Source: Planctomycetota bacterium (GTDB lineage Bacteria; Planctomycetota; UBA1135; UBA2386). Taken from it: 9,392 nt of DNA. The stretch lies in the NCBI GenBank assembly GCA_947455805.1, contig CANGSN010000089.1:1-9392 (forward strand). Direction: 5' to 3'. Of this stretch, positions 1-5,679 are shown in pieces (the first letter of the stretch is position 1; every line of letters begins with the position of its first letter). The position numbers and the translations under genes were made by a program. The notes beneath the pieces were generated by a model. The model ran no database searches and had not been told where the DNA came from. It saw only the letters and a list, made by a program, of their open reading frames with translations.

Positions 1-219
1 CACCGGATCGCGCAGCGCGTCGATCCCGAACACGTGCACACGGCCGCGCGTCGGTCGCAGCAGACCGAGGGCGAGGCGCATGACCGTCGTCTTGCCAGCA
101 CCGTTGTGGCCGAGGAAGCCGTAGCAATCGCCCGGCTGCAGCGTCAGCGACACAGAACGAACGGCGGCCGTGCGGCCATAGCCGAAGTGCAGGTCGCGCA
201 GTTCGAGGGCGGCGGTCAC
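1..219 (-). CDS. ABC transporter ATP-binding protein (partial, N-terminal 73 residues)
   Basis: This is the nucleotide-binding subunit of an ABC transporter, which hydrolyses ATP on the cytoplasmic face of the membrane to power transport. The visible part starts VTAALELRDLHFGYGRTAAV. Tyr14 lies where the aromatic A-loop residue that stacks on adenine is expected. Residues 37-45 are a perfect Walker A, GHNGAGKTT, with Lys43 as the phosphate-binding lysine. The following LALGLLRPTRGRVHVFG is the usual strand-helix continuation, and its wording resembles ABC-2-type exporters of the DrrA/NodI/CcmA kind. The Q-loop, signature motif and Walker B lie beyond the left edge. The GTG start at 219 is the only reasonable one: the frame has a TGA at 255-253 and no ATG between. 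No strong Shine-Dalgarno is visible (GGCGAG about 12 nt upstream). It is divergent from the aminotransferase. Substrate and partner permease cannot be told. Confidence 0.92.
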   Translation of the reverse strand, partial: MTAALELRDLHFGYGRTAAVRSVSLTLQPGDCYGFLGHNGAGKTTVMRLALGLLRPTRGRVHVFGIDALRDPV

Positions 220-311
220 GGGGGCGGCATGCTCGCCGCGCCGGAGGCTGCGTCAAGACGAACGGCCCGTTCGTGCGTCCGTTCCGTATCATCCGCGGCC
301 CACACCTGCCC
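220..311. promoter_or_regulatory. Divergent intergenic region between ABC ATPase and aminotransferase
   Basis: This 92-bp gap separates two genes read away from each other, so it should hold promoters for both. The clearest element is the dyad at 258-274, listed separately. A TATCAT hexamer at 287-292 resembles a -10 box for the rightward gene, but no convincing -35 box lies at the right distance. The region also has repeated CGTTC-like words after the dyad (268-285). Promoter positions are inference only. Confidence 0.4.
258..274. promoter_or_regulatory. Perfect inverted repeat, candidate operator
   Basis: ACGAACG-GCC-CGTTCGT is a perfect dyad with 7-bp arms and a 3-bp centre. It lies roughly midway between the two divergent starts (39 bp from the GTG at 219 and 38 bp from the ATG at 312). 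This size and symmetry suit a homodimeric repressor or activator. No regulator gene is in the window. It could instead form a small hairpin in the leader RNA. The dyad would overlap an alternative GTG start at 273, which supports the later ATG at 312. Confidence 0.4.
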
Positions 312-1499
312 ATGAGTCCACTCCCTCGCGCGTTCGCGCGCACGGCCGCCCGCCGTCGGCATCTCGACCAGGGCAATCTGCTCCGCTCGCTGACGCTGGT
401 CATCAACAAGGTGCCGGGCGGCATCAACCTCGGCCAAGGCGTCTGCGACCTCGACACGCCGAGTCCGCTGCGCGACGGCGCCATGCAGTCGATCGGCGGC
501 GCCGACCGCCAGCTCTACACGCCCTACGCCGGCCTGCCGGAACTGCGCGAGGCGATCGCCAGCAAGCTGCGCCGGCACAACGGGCTGCCCTACGAAGCGG
601 CGAACGTCGCCGTCACCACCGGCAGCAGCGGCGCCTTCTTCGCGGCCGGCATGACGTTGATCGACGCCGGCGACGAGGTCGTGCTGTTCGAGCCGTACTA
701 CAGCTACCACGGCAGCACGGTGCCGCTGTTCGGCGCCGTGCCGGTGGCGGTGCCGCTCGACCGGCAGACGCTGGCGTTCGATGCGCAGGCGCTGCGGCGC
801 GCGCTGACCAGGAAGACGCGCGCGGTCGTCGTCAACACGCCCGGCAACCCGTCGGGCAAGGTGTGGACGCGCAGCGAACTCGAAGAGCTCGCCGCCGTGC
901 TCGACGGCAGCGACGTGCTGGTGCTGACCGACGAGGTCTACGAGTACATGTGCTTCGACGGCCGGAAGCACGTGTCGCCGGCGAGCGTGCCGGGCCTCGC
1001 CGAACGCACGCTGACGATGAACTCGTTCAGCAAGACGTTCTCCGTCACCGGCTGGCGCATCGGCTTCCTCGCTGGCCCCGCCGAGATCGTCGAGAAGTGC
1101 GGCATCGTCTTCGACCAGGTCGAAGTCTGCGCGGCGCGGCCGATGCAGCGCGGCGTGCAGAAGGCGCTCGAGCAGCTGCCCGATAGCTACTACCGCGACC
1201 TCGAGGCGGGCTACCAGAAGAAACGCGATGCGTTCTGTGCGGCGCTGCGCGACGCCGGCTTCCAGTTCCAGGTGCCGCAGGGCGCCTACTACGTGCTCGC
1301 CGACTACACCAAGGTCTTCGGCGACCTCGAACCGCACCCGGCGGTGCTGAAGATGATCGAACGCATCGGCGTCAACGCGGTGCCGGGGCACCTGTTCTTC
1401 GCGCGGCCGGACGGCGTGCGCAGCATGCGGTTCCAGTTCGCCGTCGACTGGCCGGTGCTCGAGGAAGCGATGAAGCGGCTGCGGAGTCTGCAGGCATGA
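312..1499 (+). CDS. PLP-dependent aminotransferase, class I/II (kynurenine/methionine aminotransferase-like)
   Basis: This 395-residue protein is a fold-type I transaminase that moves an amino group between an amino acid and a 2-oxo acid through pyridoxal phosphate, in the cytoplasm. The family landmarks are in order: GGINLGQGVCDLDTP near residue 35, YTPYAGLPELREAI for the substrate loop, NTPGNPSGK with Asn179, TDEVYEY with Asp207 (binds the pyridine nitrogen) and Tyr210, SFSKTFSVTGWRIGF with Schiff-base Lys241, and MRFQFAV with Arg373 for the substrate carboxylate. Length and motifs are typical, and nothing key is missing. The wording around PQGAYYVLADY and VPGHLFF is closest to kynurenine-oxoglutarate/methionine aminotransferases, but the substrate cannot be fixed. 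I chose ATG 312; the frame is open to a GTG at 273, which would add 13 residues and overlap the dyad. The stop overlaps the next gene's ATG (ATGA), so the two are probably co-transcribed and translationally coupled. Confidence 0.94.
   Translation: MSPLPRAFARTAARRRHLDQGNLLRSLTLVINKVPGGINLGQGVCDLDTPSPLRDGAMQSIGGADRQLYTPYAGLPELREAIASKLRRHNGLPYEAANVAVTTGSSGAFFAAGMTLIDAGDEVVLFEPYYSYHGSTVPLFGAVPVAVPLDRQTLAFDAQALRRALTRKTRAVVVNTPGNPSGKVWTRSELEELAAVLDGSDVLVLTDEVYEYMCFDGRKHVSPASVPGLAERTLTMNSFSKTFSVTGWRIGFLAGPAEIVEKCGIVFDQVEVCAARPMQRGVQKALEQLPDSYYRDLEAGYQKKRDAFCAALRDAGFQFQVPQGAYYVLADYTKVFGDLEPHPAVLKMIERIGVNAVPGHLFFARPDGVRSMRFQFAVDWPVLEEAMKRLRSLQA
1483..1486 (+). promoter_or_regulatory. Shine-Dalgarno for the PIG-L deacetylase gene
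   Basis: GGAG lies inside the 3' end of the aminotransferase gene, nine bases before the ATG at 1496. It is one of the few good ribosome binding sites in the window. Together with the ATGA overlap, it fixes the start of the deacetylase and supports coupled translation. Confidence 0.55.
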
Positions 1500-3883
1500 A
1501 GTCCCTCCCGATCCAAGGCGTGCTCGCACTCGCCGTTCTCGCTCCGTTCGCCTTCGCCTCGCGCGCTGCGGCGCAGCAAGCGGAGCCCGAAGCGGGCCTC
1601 GTCGCCTTGCACCAGGCGCTGCTCGATGCGCGCACCGACGCGGTCGTGCTCAACGTCGCAGCACACCCGGACGACGAAGCGTCGCGCACGAACACGATGC
1701 TGCGCCGCAAGTATGGCATGCGCGTCGTCACTGCCTACACGACGTTCGGCGACGGCGGCCAGAACGCGATCGGCCGCGAGATCGGGCCCGAGCTCGCCTA
1801 CCTGCGCGTGCGCGAGACGCTGCGCGCCGCGGCGATGAGCGACGTCGACGTGTGTTGGCTCGGCATGGAGGACTTCGGCTTCAGCAAGACGCTCGACGAG
1901 ACGCGTGCGAAGTGGGGCGACGAGAACCTGCTGGCGGCGATGCGTCGCGTCGTCGACGAGGTCGATCCGGACTTCGTGATCACCAACCACACGATCGCGC
2001 AGGGCCACGGCCACCATCGCGCGACGTTCTGGGCGATCGACACTGTGCTGCGCGAACGCGCAGCGCAGCAGCGCTACGTGCCGGCGCTGTTGACGCGCGC
2101 CAAGATCGAAGAGGCGCAGTGGATCCTCGATCCAGCGGAGCTCGAACCACTGCGCGGTGAGACCTACGCGCGGCTCGCGCATCGCGCGTGGGTGCAGCAC
2201 GTGACGCAGGGGCCGTGGGGGCCGCACAACCCGCTGCAGGTCGGGCGCGACTGGTGGAAGGTGGCGAACGACGACGTTCGCACGGTCGGCGGTGGCGAGG
2301 GGGCAGCCAAGGAGATGCCGTGGCTTTGGGTGCCCCGGGCAGCCGCGGCCGAGCGACTCGCGGCGGGAGTCGAGCGACTTCCCGTCGGCGAGCTGAGCGA
2401 GGCCGTGCGCGCGCAGTTGCGCAGCATCGCCAGTGCCTTTGCCACGAGTCCCCGTGACGAGGCGCACGCGCGCCAGCTGCGCGCTCAGCACGGGCAGTAC
2501 GAGCCACTGCACCAGGTCCTGCTGTCGCTGGCGAACGTGCGCGTCGAAGCGTGGCTCGAGCGCGACGAGATCGCGACCGGCGGCGACGGCAAGGCCAACG
2601 TCGTCGTGCATGGCGCCGAGCGGCTGCAGGATCTGCAGGTGACCTGCGGCGATCGCAAGGGCACGCCGGTCACCGCCCCAGTGCGCGCCCTCGTGTTCGA
2701 CGGGCTGCCGGTGTCGCCGTCGATGACGCTGCCGCAGACCGAGGGGGTGGTGGCCGGCGCTACCAGCGCCAACGCGCCGACGTCGCCGGGCCCGACGGGG
2801 CGCTTCCATGTGGCGTTCCCGTGCGAGCCGCCGACCGGTGGGCCAGAGCCGCGCTTCGTCGAGCTCCTCGTGAGCTTCCAGCTGGAGGGTGTGTGGCACG
2901 CCGTCCGGCGCCGCCTACCCTACACGCCGGTTCCGCCGCTCGATCTCACGTGGGATCGTGAGGTCGTGCTGGTGCCGAAGGGCCGCACCGTCGAACGCCT
3001 GTTCAGCGTCGCGGTCACGTCGAACACCGACGGCGAGTCGTCGGCGCCGATCCGCCTCGGGCTGCCGCCCGGCGTGCAGGCGGTGCCGCTGCCGACGCGG
3101 CTCACGCTGTCGCGCGAGCATTCGCAGGCGCGCGTGCTGGTGAAGGCGACGATCGCCGCCGACGAACTGTCCGACACCGCCGGCATCGAGATCGGCTTCG
3201 GCGACGTGCGCACGCGCCTGCCGCTGCGCGCCGTCGACGTCTCCGTGCCGCCGGGCCTGAAGGTGGCGCTCGTGCGCGGCCCCGACGACACGACCGAACG
3301 CACGCTCAGCGACCTCGGCGTCGCGTTCGTGGCACTCGATCGCGACGCGCTGGCGATGGCGCGGCTCGACGAGTTCTCGACGGTGCTGCTCGACATCCGC
3401 GCCTACCACCACCGACCCGAGCTCGCCGAGGTGCGCGACCGCCTGTTGCAGTTCTGCCGCGGCGGCGGCCGCGTCGTGGCGATGTACCACAAGCCGGGCG
3501 AGTGGAACGAACGCGCCGGTCACCCGCTGCTGGCGCCGTTCGCGCTGGTCGTCGGCGACGGGCGTGTCACCGAGGAGGACAGCACGGTGACGCTGCTGCA
3601 GCCCGGCCATCGCCTGCTGCAGTATCCGCACACCATCGCCGCCACCGACTTCGACGGCTGGGTGCAGGAGCGCGGGCTGAACTTCGCGAAGACGTGGGAC
3701 GCCGCGTGGACGCCGCTGCTGGCGATGGTGGACAAGGGCGAGGAGAAGCCGCTCGAGGGCTCGCTGCTGCACACGCAGTACGGCCGCGGCGACTTCGTCC
3801 ACTGCTCGCTGGCGCTCTATCGCCAGCTGCGCGTCGGCAACGCGGGCGCGGCGCGGTTGCTGGTCAACCTGCTGGCGCGCTGA
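1496..3883 (+). CDS. Secreted PIG-L/LmbE-family zinc deacetylase with C-terminal amidotransferase-like domain
   Basis: This 795-residue protein is a predicted metal-dependent N-deacetylase, the family that removes acetyl groups from N-acetyl amino sugars and similar compounds. Residues 1-27 form a signal peptide (MKS, a hydrophobic core ALAVLAPFAFA, then SRAAA-QQ), so it is probably exported. The catalytic domain spans about 45-250. It holds AHPDDE (His57, Asp60 as zinc ligands, Asp59 as likely general base) and GHGHH at 170-174, where His171/His174 match the family's H-x-x-H with the third zinc ligand. The sequence AHRAWVQHVTQGPWG near 228-242 matches the later conserved block. Residues about 345-585 look like beta-rich, Ig-like linker domains. 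Residues about 588-795 resemble a class I glutamine amidotransferase-like (ThuA or beta-galactosidase middle type) Rossmann domain (VALVRGPDD, FSTVLLDIRAY, CRGGGRVVAMYHKP), with no obvious Cys-His-Glu triad. Long versions like this occur in several environmental phyla. Substrate unknown. Confidence 0.92.
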   Translation: MKSLPIQGVLALAVLAPFAFASRAAAQQAEPEAGLVALHQALLDARTDAVVLNVAAHPDDEASRTNTMLRRKYGMRVVTAYTTFGDGGQNAIGREIGPELAYLRVRETLRAAAMSDVDVCWLGMEDFGFSKTLDETRAKWGDENLLAAMRRVVDEVDPDFVITNHTIAQGHGHHRATFWAIDTVLRERAAQQRYVPALLTRAKIEEAQWILDPAELEPLRGETYARLAHRAWVQHVTQGPWGPHNPLQVGRDWWKVANDDVRTVGGGEGAAKEMPWLWVPRAAAAERLAAGVERLPVGELSEAVRAQLRSIASAFATSPRDEAHARQLRAQHGQYEPLHQVLLSLANVRVEAWLERDEIATGGDGKANVVVHGAERLQDLQVTCGDRKGTPVTAPVRALVFDGLPVSPSMTLPQTEGVVAGATSANAPTSPGPTGRFHVAFPCEPPTGGPEPRFVELLVSFQLEGVWHAVRRRLPYTPVPPLDLTWDREVVLVPKGRTVERLFSVAVTSNTDGESSAPIRLGLPPGVQAVPLPTRLTLSREHSQARVLVKATIAADELSDTAGIEIGFGDVRTRLPLRAVDVSVPPGLKVALVRGPDDTTERTLSDLGVAFVALDRDALAMARLDEFSTVLLDIRAYHHRPELAEVRDRLLQFCRGGGRVVAMYHKPGEWNERAGHPLLAPFALVVGDGRVTEEDSTVTLLQPGHRLLQYPHTIAATDFDGWVQERGLNFAKTWDAAWTPLLAMVDKGEEKPLEGSLLHTQYGRGDFVHCSLALYRQLRVGNAGAARLLVNLLAR

Positions 3884-3947
3884 CGGCTCGTCGCGACCCG
3901 GCGCTCCGCGCCTTGCCCCGCGGGATCGTTCTCCGGCCGACGCGCAA
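3884..3947. terminator. Convergent gap with a small GC hairpin
   Basis: This 64-bp gap lies between the ends of the deacetylase gene and the oppositely read toxin remnant. It holds GGCGC-TCC-GCGCC at 3900-3912, a 5-bp stem with a 3-nt loop, followed by TTG rather than a U-run. It may be a weak bidirectional terminator. The stem is short and the region is GC-rich, so chance is a fair alternative. Confidence 0.22.
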
Positions 3948-4241
3948 CTACGTGCGGCGACGTCGCCAGACGTTCGGATCGCGGCGGCCATGCATGACGG
4001 CCAGTACGAAGATTCGGTCCGGCTCCACTCGGTAGATGGCGGAGTACGGGAAGCGCGGCAGCAGCGCTTGCCGCCATGGGCCGCGCACGACCCGCTAGCG
4101 CATCGGGTGTTCGACGATGTGCTCGAACAGCGCGTCGAGTGCGGCCAGGAACGCTTCGTCCAGTCCTCGACTTCGTCCCTCGTAGAACTCTGCGGCGGCC
4201 GTCGCGTCTTCGCTGGCCGCGTCGCTGATCTCCAACTTCAC
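3948..4241 (-). pseudogene. ParE/RelE-type toxin interrupted by an in-frame TAG
   Basis: Read through, the frame gives 97 codons: VKLEISDAASEDATAAAEFY at the N-terminus, then DEAFLAALDALFEHIVEHPMR, a TAG at codon 49 (4097-4095), then RVVRGPWRQALLPRFPYSAI, YRVEPDRIFVLAVMHGRRDP and NVWRRRRT. This is the full architecture of a ParE/RelE-superfamily toxin: a helical hairpin, then a beta-sheet ending in the family's RFPY-x-x-x-YR and VLAV-x-H-x-RRDP-x-x-W motifs. The length either side of the stop fits the family with nothing missing, so a single base substitution is enough to explain the break. The GTG start overlaps the antitoxin stop (GTGA), the usual coupled order. Rare-looking codons (GGA CGA AGT CGA GGA) and lower GC than the neighbours suggest acquisition. 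Functional toxin is unlikely unless TAG is read through or translation restarts at GTG codon 52. Confidence 0.82.
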
Positions 4242-4468
4242 GGGCGGTGCCGCGGGCGTTGACGGATCTCCTCACGCACGACATCCCAGCTGCGTGCCTT
4301 CATCGAGCCGTCTTCATTCGCCGCTTGGCGTCGATCGATCTCGAGGGCCTGGGCGGGTGTGAGCGGCAAGGTGTCGGGTGCGGCCTGGAAGCTCTCCCAG
4401 GCAGCGTCCAGCAACTGGAGTCGCTCCGCATCGGTGAGTTTGGCCCAGTCGATCTTGGGAAGGCCCAT
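4238..4468 (-). CDS. Addiction module antitoxin (Unstab_antitox type, ParD/RelB-like partner)
   Basis: This 76-residue acidic-helical protein should neutralise the ParE/RelE-type toxin encoded just after it. It reads MGLPKIDWAKLTDAERLQLL, DAAWESFQAAPDTLPLTPAQ, ALEIDRRQAANEDGSMKARS and WDVVREEIRQRPRHRP. The order L-x-x-x-ERLQLL-x-x-x-WESF, LPLTPAQ-x-x-EIDRR, and SWD-x-V-REEI is the pattern of the putative addiction module component family (Pfam Unstab_antitox). It is intact and of usual length. ATG 4468 is preferred because family members begin a few residues before the first helix, and a GGAG sits two bases upstream, a rather short spacing. The frame is open further upstream but that extension does not look like protein. 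Its stop overlaps the toxin start. Confidence 0.85.
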   Translation of the reverse strand: MGLPKIDWAKLTDAERLQLLDAAWESFQAAPDTLPLTPAQALEIDRRQAANEDGSMKARSWDVVREEIRQRPRHRP

Positions 4469-4782
4469 CGCTCCATCTTGACGGATCTTGGTGGCATCGC
4501 AACCGGGTCGCGAGCGCGAGGGGCGGCGGATTGGCCTCTCGATCGTGTGAAGGCGAGCGATTCGGTCTTTTCGCGAGCAGAGAGGGCATTTCCCCCTCCG
4601 CGGTGAACGTGCCAGCTTCGGTCGGCGAGCCCAAGCTGGTCGATCCTCTCTCGAACAGCTCGAGCACATGGGTTTCGCACATGCTGGCAACGACCGGTTG
4701 TTCCCCGCACGCTTCGAGCGAGCGCTCGTCACCCCGAAAGCGTCGTCAATGCCGTTGGCATGATCCACTAACCTGCCCCGTT
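4469..4782. other. 314-bp stretch without a supported gene, upstream of both antitoxin and lipoprotein
   Basis: This divergent gap should hold the promoters for the antitoxin (leftward) and the lipoprotein (rightward). Hand counting gives about 62% GC at 4561-4740, against 67-78% in sampled neighbouring gene segments. Frames on both strands stay open but give Ser/Arg/Pro-rich text without domain-like patterns. I see a dyad at 4508-4519 (listed separately) and a 10-bp palindrome CGAGCGCTCG near 4715-4725. No convincing -35/-10 pair, tRNA, or insertion-sequence end was found. Confidence 0.45.
4508..4519. promoter_or_regulatory. Short dyad upstream of the antitoxin, possible autoregulatory site
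   Basis: TCGCG-AG-CGCGA has 5-bp arms and lies about 40 bp upstream of the antitoxin ATG. Toxin-antitoxin operons are commonly repressed by the antitoxin binding a palindrome at this kind of distance. The arms are short and made of CG-rich words common in this genome, so the call is weak. This antitoxin family also lacks a visible ribbon-helix-helix here. Confidence 0.2.
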
Positions 4783-5601
4783 GTGAAACCGCTTCCAAAG
4801 CACACATGGGTGCGTCGCGGCGCGCTCTCGGTCGCCCATGTCTCGTGGCTTGCGGGCTGCGCCTCCGAGCCCGAAGCGCCGAAAGGCGTCGTCGAGGCGT
4901 CGACGCAGGCGTGGCTCGCGCCGTTCGCCGAAGCGCTGCAGTTCGTGCCGCCCGGCATGCAGAGCCATTGGTTGCGCATCTGCTCGAATCCAGCCGAAGG
5001 CGACCAACCGGCGCGGCGCTGGCTCGAGGTGCGGGCGGGGCGCGACTTCGAGCCGAGCCCGACGCAGCTCGGGCGCTACGTGGGGGTCCACGTGATCGAC
5101 GCCGGCCCCGGCGGCATCACGCTCGCGGAGCTGCAGATCGCCGAAGCGGAGAAGCGTGCGCCGTTCGGCGCGACGCCGGTGTGGTGCACACGCGAGACGC
5201 AGGACGGTCGCGATGGGGTCGCCGTCGAGGTCGAGACGTGGGGCGCCTTGGTCGACGAGCGCTTCCTGGTGGATGCGAGCAGTGAAGCGCTGCTGCACAC
5301 GGCGCTCACCCGCAGCCATGCGCCGCAGTTCGCTTCGCTGGAGCCGTTGCCCTCGGTGCCGTCGGATACGGTCGCGTTGGTGCTGCGCAGCGTCCCTCGC
5401 GCGATCCTGGCGTGCGCTTCGTCGCCCCCGCGCGTGCTGGCGTGGGCCGAGGACGAACGCGAACTGCGCGCCCTGGTGCCGGCCGAGCTCAGCACGCCGG
5501 CGCCCGCACCGCAGGAGTGTGTCGCGGTGCAGTGCGAACTCGCGAGCACGCAGTTCCTGCCCCTGTGCTGGGTCTTCTTCGGCGCGATGTCGGCGCGCTG
5601 A
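4783..5601 (+). CDS. Putative lipoprotein of unknown function
   Basis: This 272-residue protein starts VKPLPKHTWVRRGALSVAHV and has a lipobox LAGC at 23-26, so Cys26 is the likely lipidated residue after signal peptidase II cleavage. A basic n-region (K, RR) and a modest hydrophobic stretch precede it. The next residues ASEPEAP are flexible. The mature part has an exported-protein look, with Trp-rich and beta/alpha segments (WLAPFAEALQFVPPG, RRWLEVRAGRDFEPS, GALVDERFLVDASSEALLHTAL, SDTVALVLRSVPRAILACAS). The block with VDERFLVDASSEALLHTAL loosely resembles DUF3352-like secreted proteins in which a self-value is compared with a position-by-position sum; this is only a wording resemblance. GTG 4783 is chosen for the full signal peptide; GTG 4810 (leaving MRRGALSVAHVSWLAGC) is equally credible. 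Neither has a good Shine-Dalgarno. The function is not recognised. Confidence 0.72.
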   Translation: MKPLPKHTWVRRGALSVAHVSWLAGCASEPEAPKGVVEASTQAWLAPFAEALQFVPPGMQSHWLRICSNPAEGDQPARRWLEVRAGRDFEPSPTQLGRYVGVHVIDAGPGGITLAELQIAEAEKRAPFGATPVWCTRETQDGRDGVAVEVETWGALVDERFLVDASSEALLHTALTRSHAPQFASLEPLPSVPSDTVALVLRSVPRAILACASSPPRVLAWAEDERELRALVPAELSTPAPAPQECVAVQCELASTQFLPLCWVFFGAMSAR

Positions 5602-5644
5602 AGCCAGGTCGCGGCGCGCCGGACGCAGAACCCGCCGGAACCGA

Positions 5645-5673
5645 CGGCCGCGACCGCTGGCGCGTTGCGGCCG
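5645..5673 (+). terminator. Hairpin after the lipoprotein gene
   Basis: CGGCCGC at 5645-5651 pairs with GCGGCCG at 5667-5673. In the rightward transcript, a G-U, an A-U and a C-G pair extend this to about 10 bp with a 9-nt loop. It begins 43 bases after the lipoprotein stop, inside the convergent gap before the propeller gene's stop at 5680. There is no U-run, so intrinsic termination would be of the atypical high-GC kind. The leftward transcript would have a C-A mismatch, so the hairpin favours the rightward strand. Confidence 0.38.
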
Positions 5674-5679
5674 CCGCGT

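Noticed and set aside
216..1529. 437-codon minus-strand frame opposite the aminotransferase
   Set aside because: The plus strand has all aminotransferase motifs including the PLP lysine; the reverse frame has low-complexity Arg/Val/Ala text.
1304..2899. 531-codon minus-strand frame opposite the aminotransferase end and the deacetylase
   Set aside because: It spans the junction of two well-supported plus-strand genes and gives Arg/His/Ala-rich text with no domain pattern.
2915..3991. 358-codon minus-strand frame opposite the end of the deacetylase
   Set aside because: Composition is antisense-like and its upstream end runs into the toxin remnant, whose own frame is better supported.
4531..4782. 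Upstream extension of the lipoprotein frame to 4531
   Set aside because: The 84 extra residues are Ser/Pro/Arg-rich without domain character and would bury the signal peptide and LAGC lipobox in the middle of the protein.
4469..4807. Upstream extension of the antitoxin frame to 4807
   Set aside because: The extension does not look like protein, and antitoxins of this family are about 70-80 residues, which fits ATG 4468.
5612..5621. CGGCGCGCCG palindrome
   Set aside because: It is a 10-bp GC palindrome made of words common at this GC content, and it has no partner or flanking signal.
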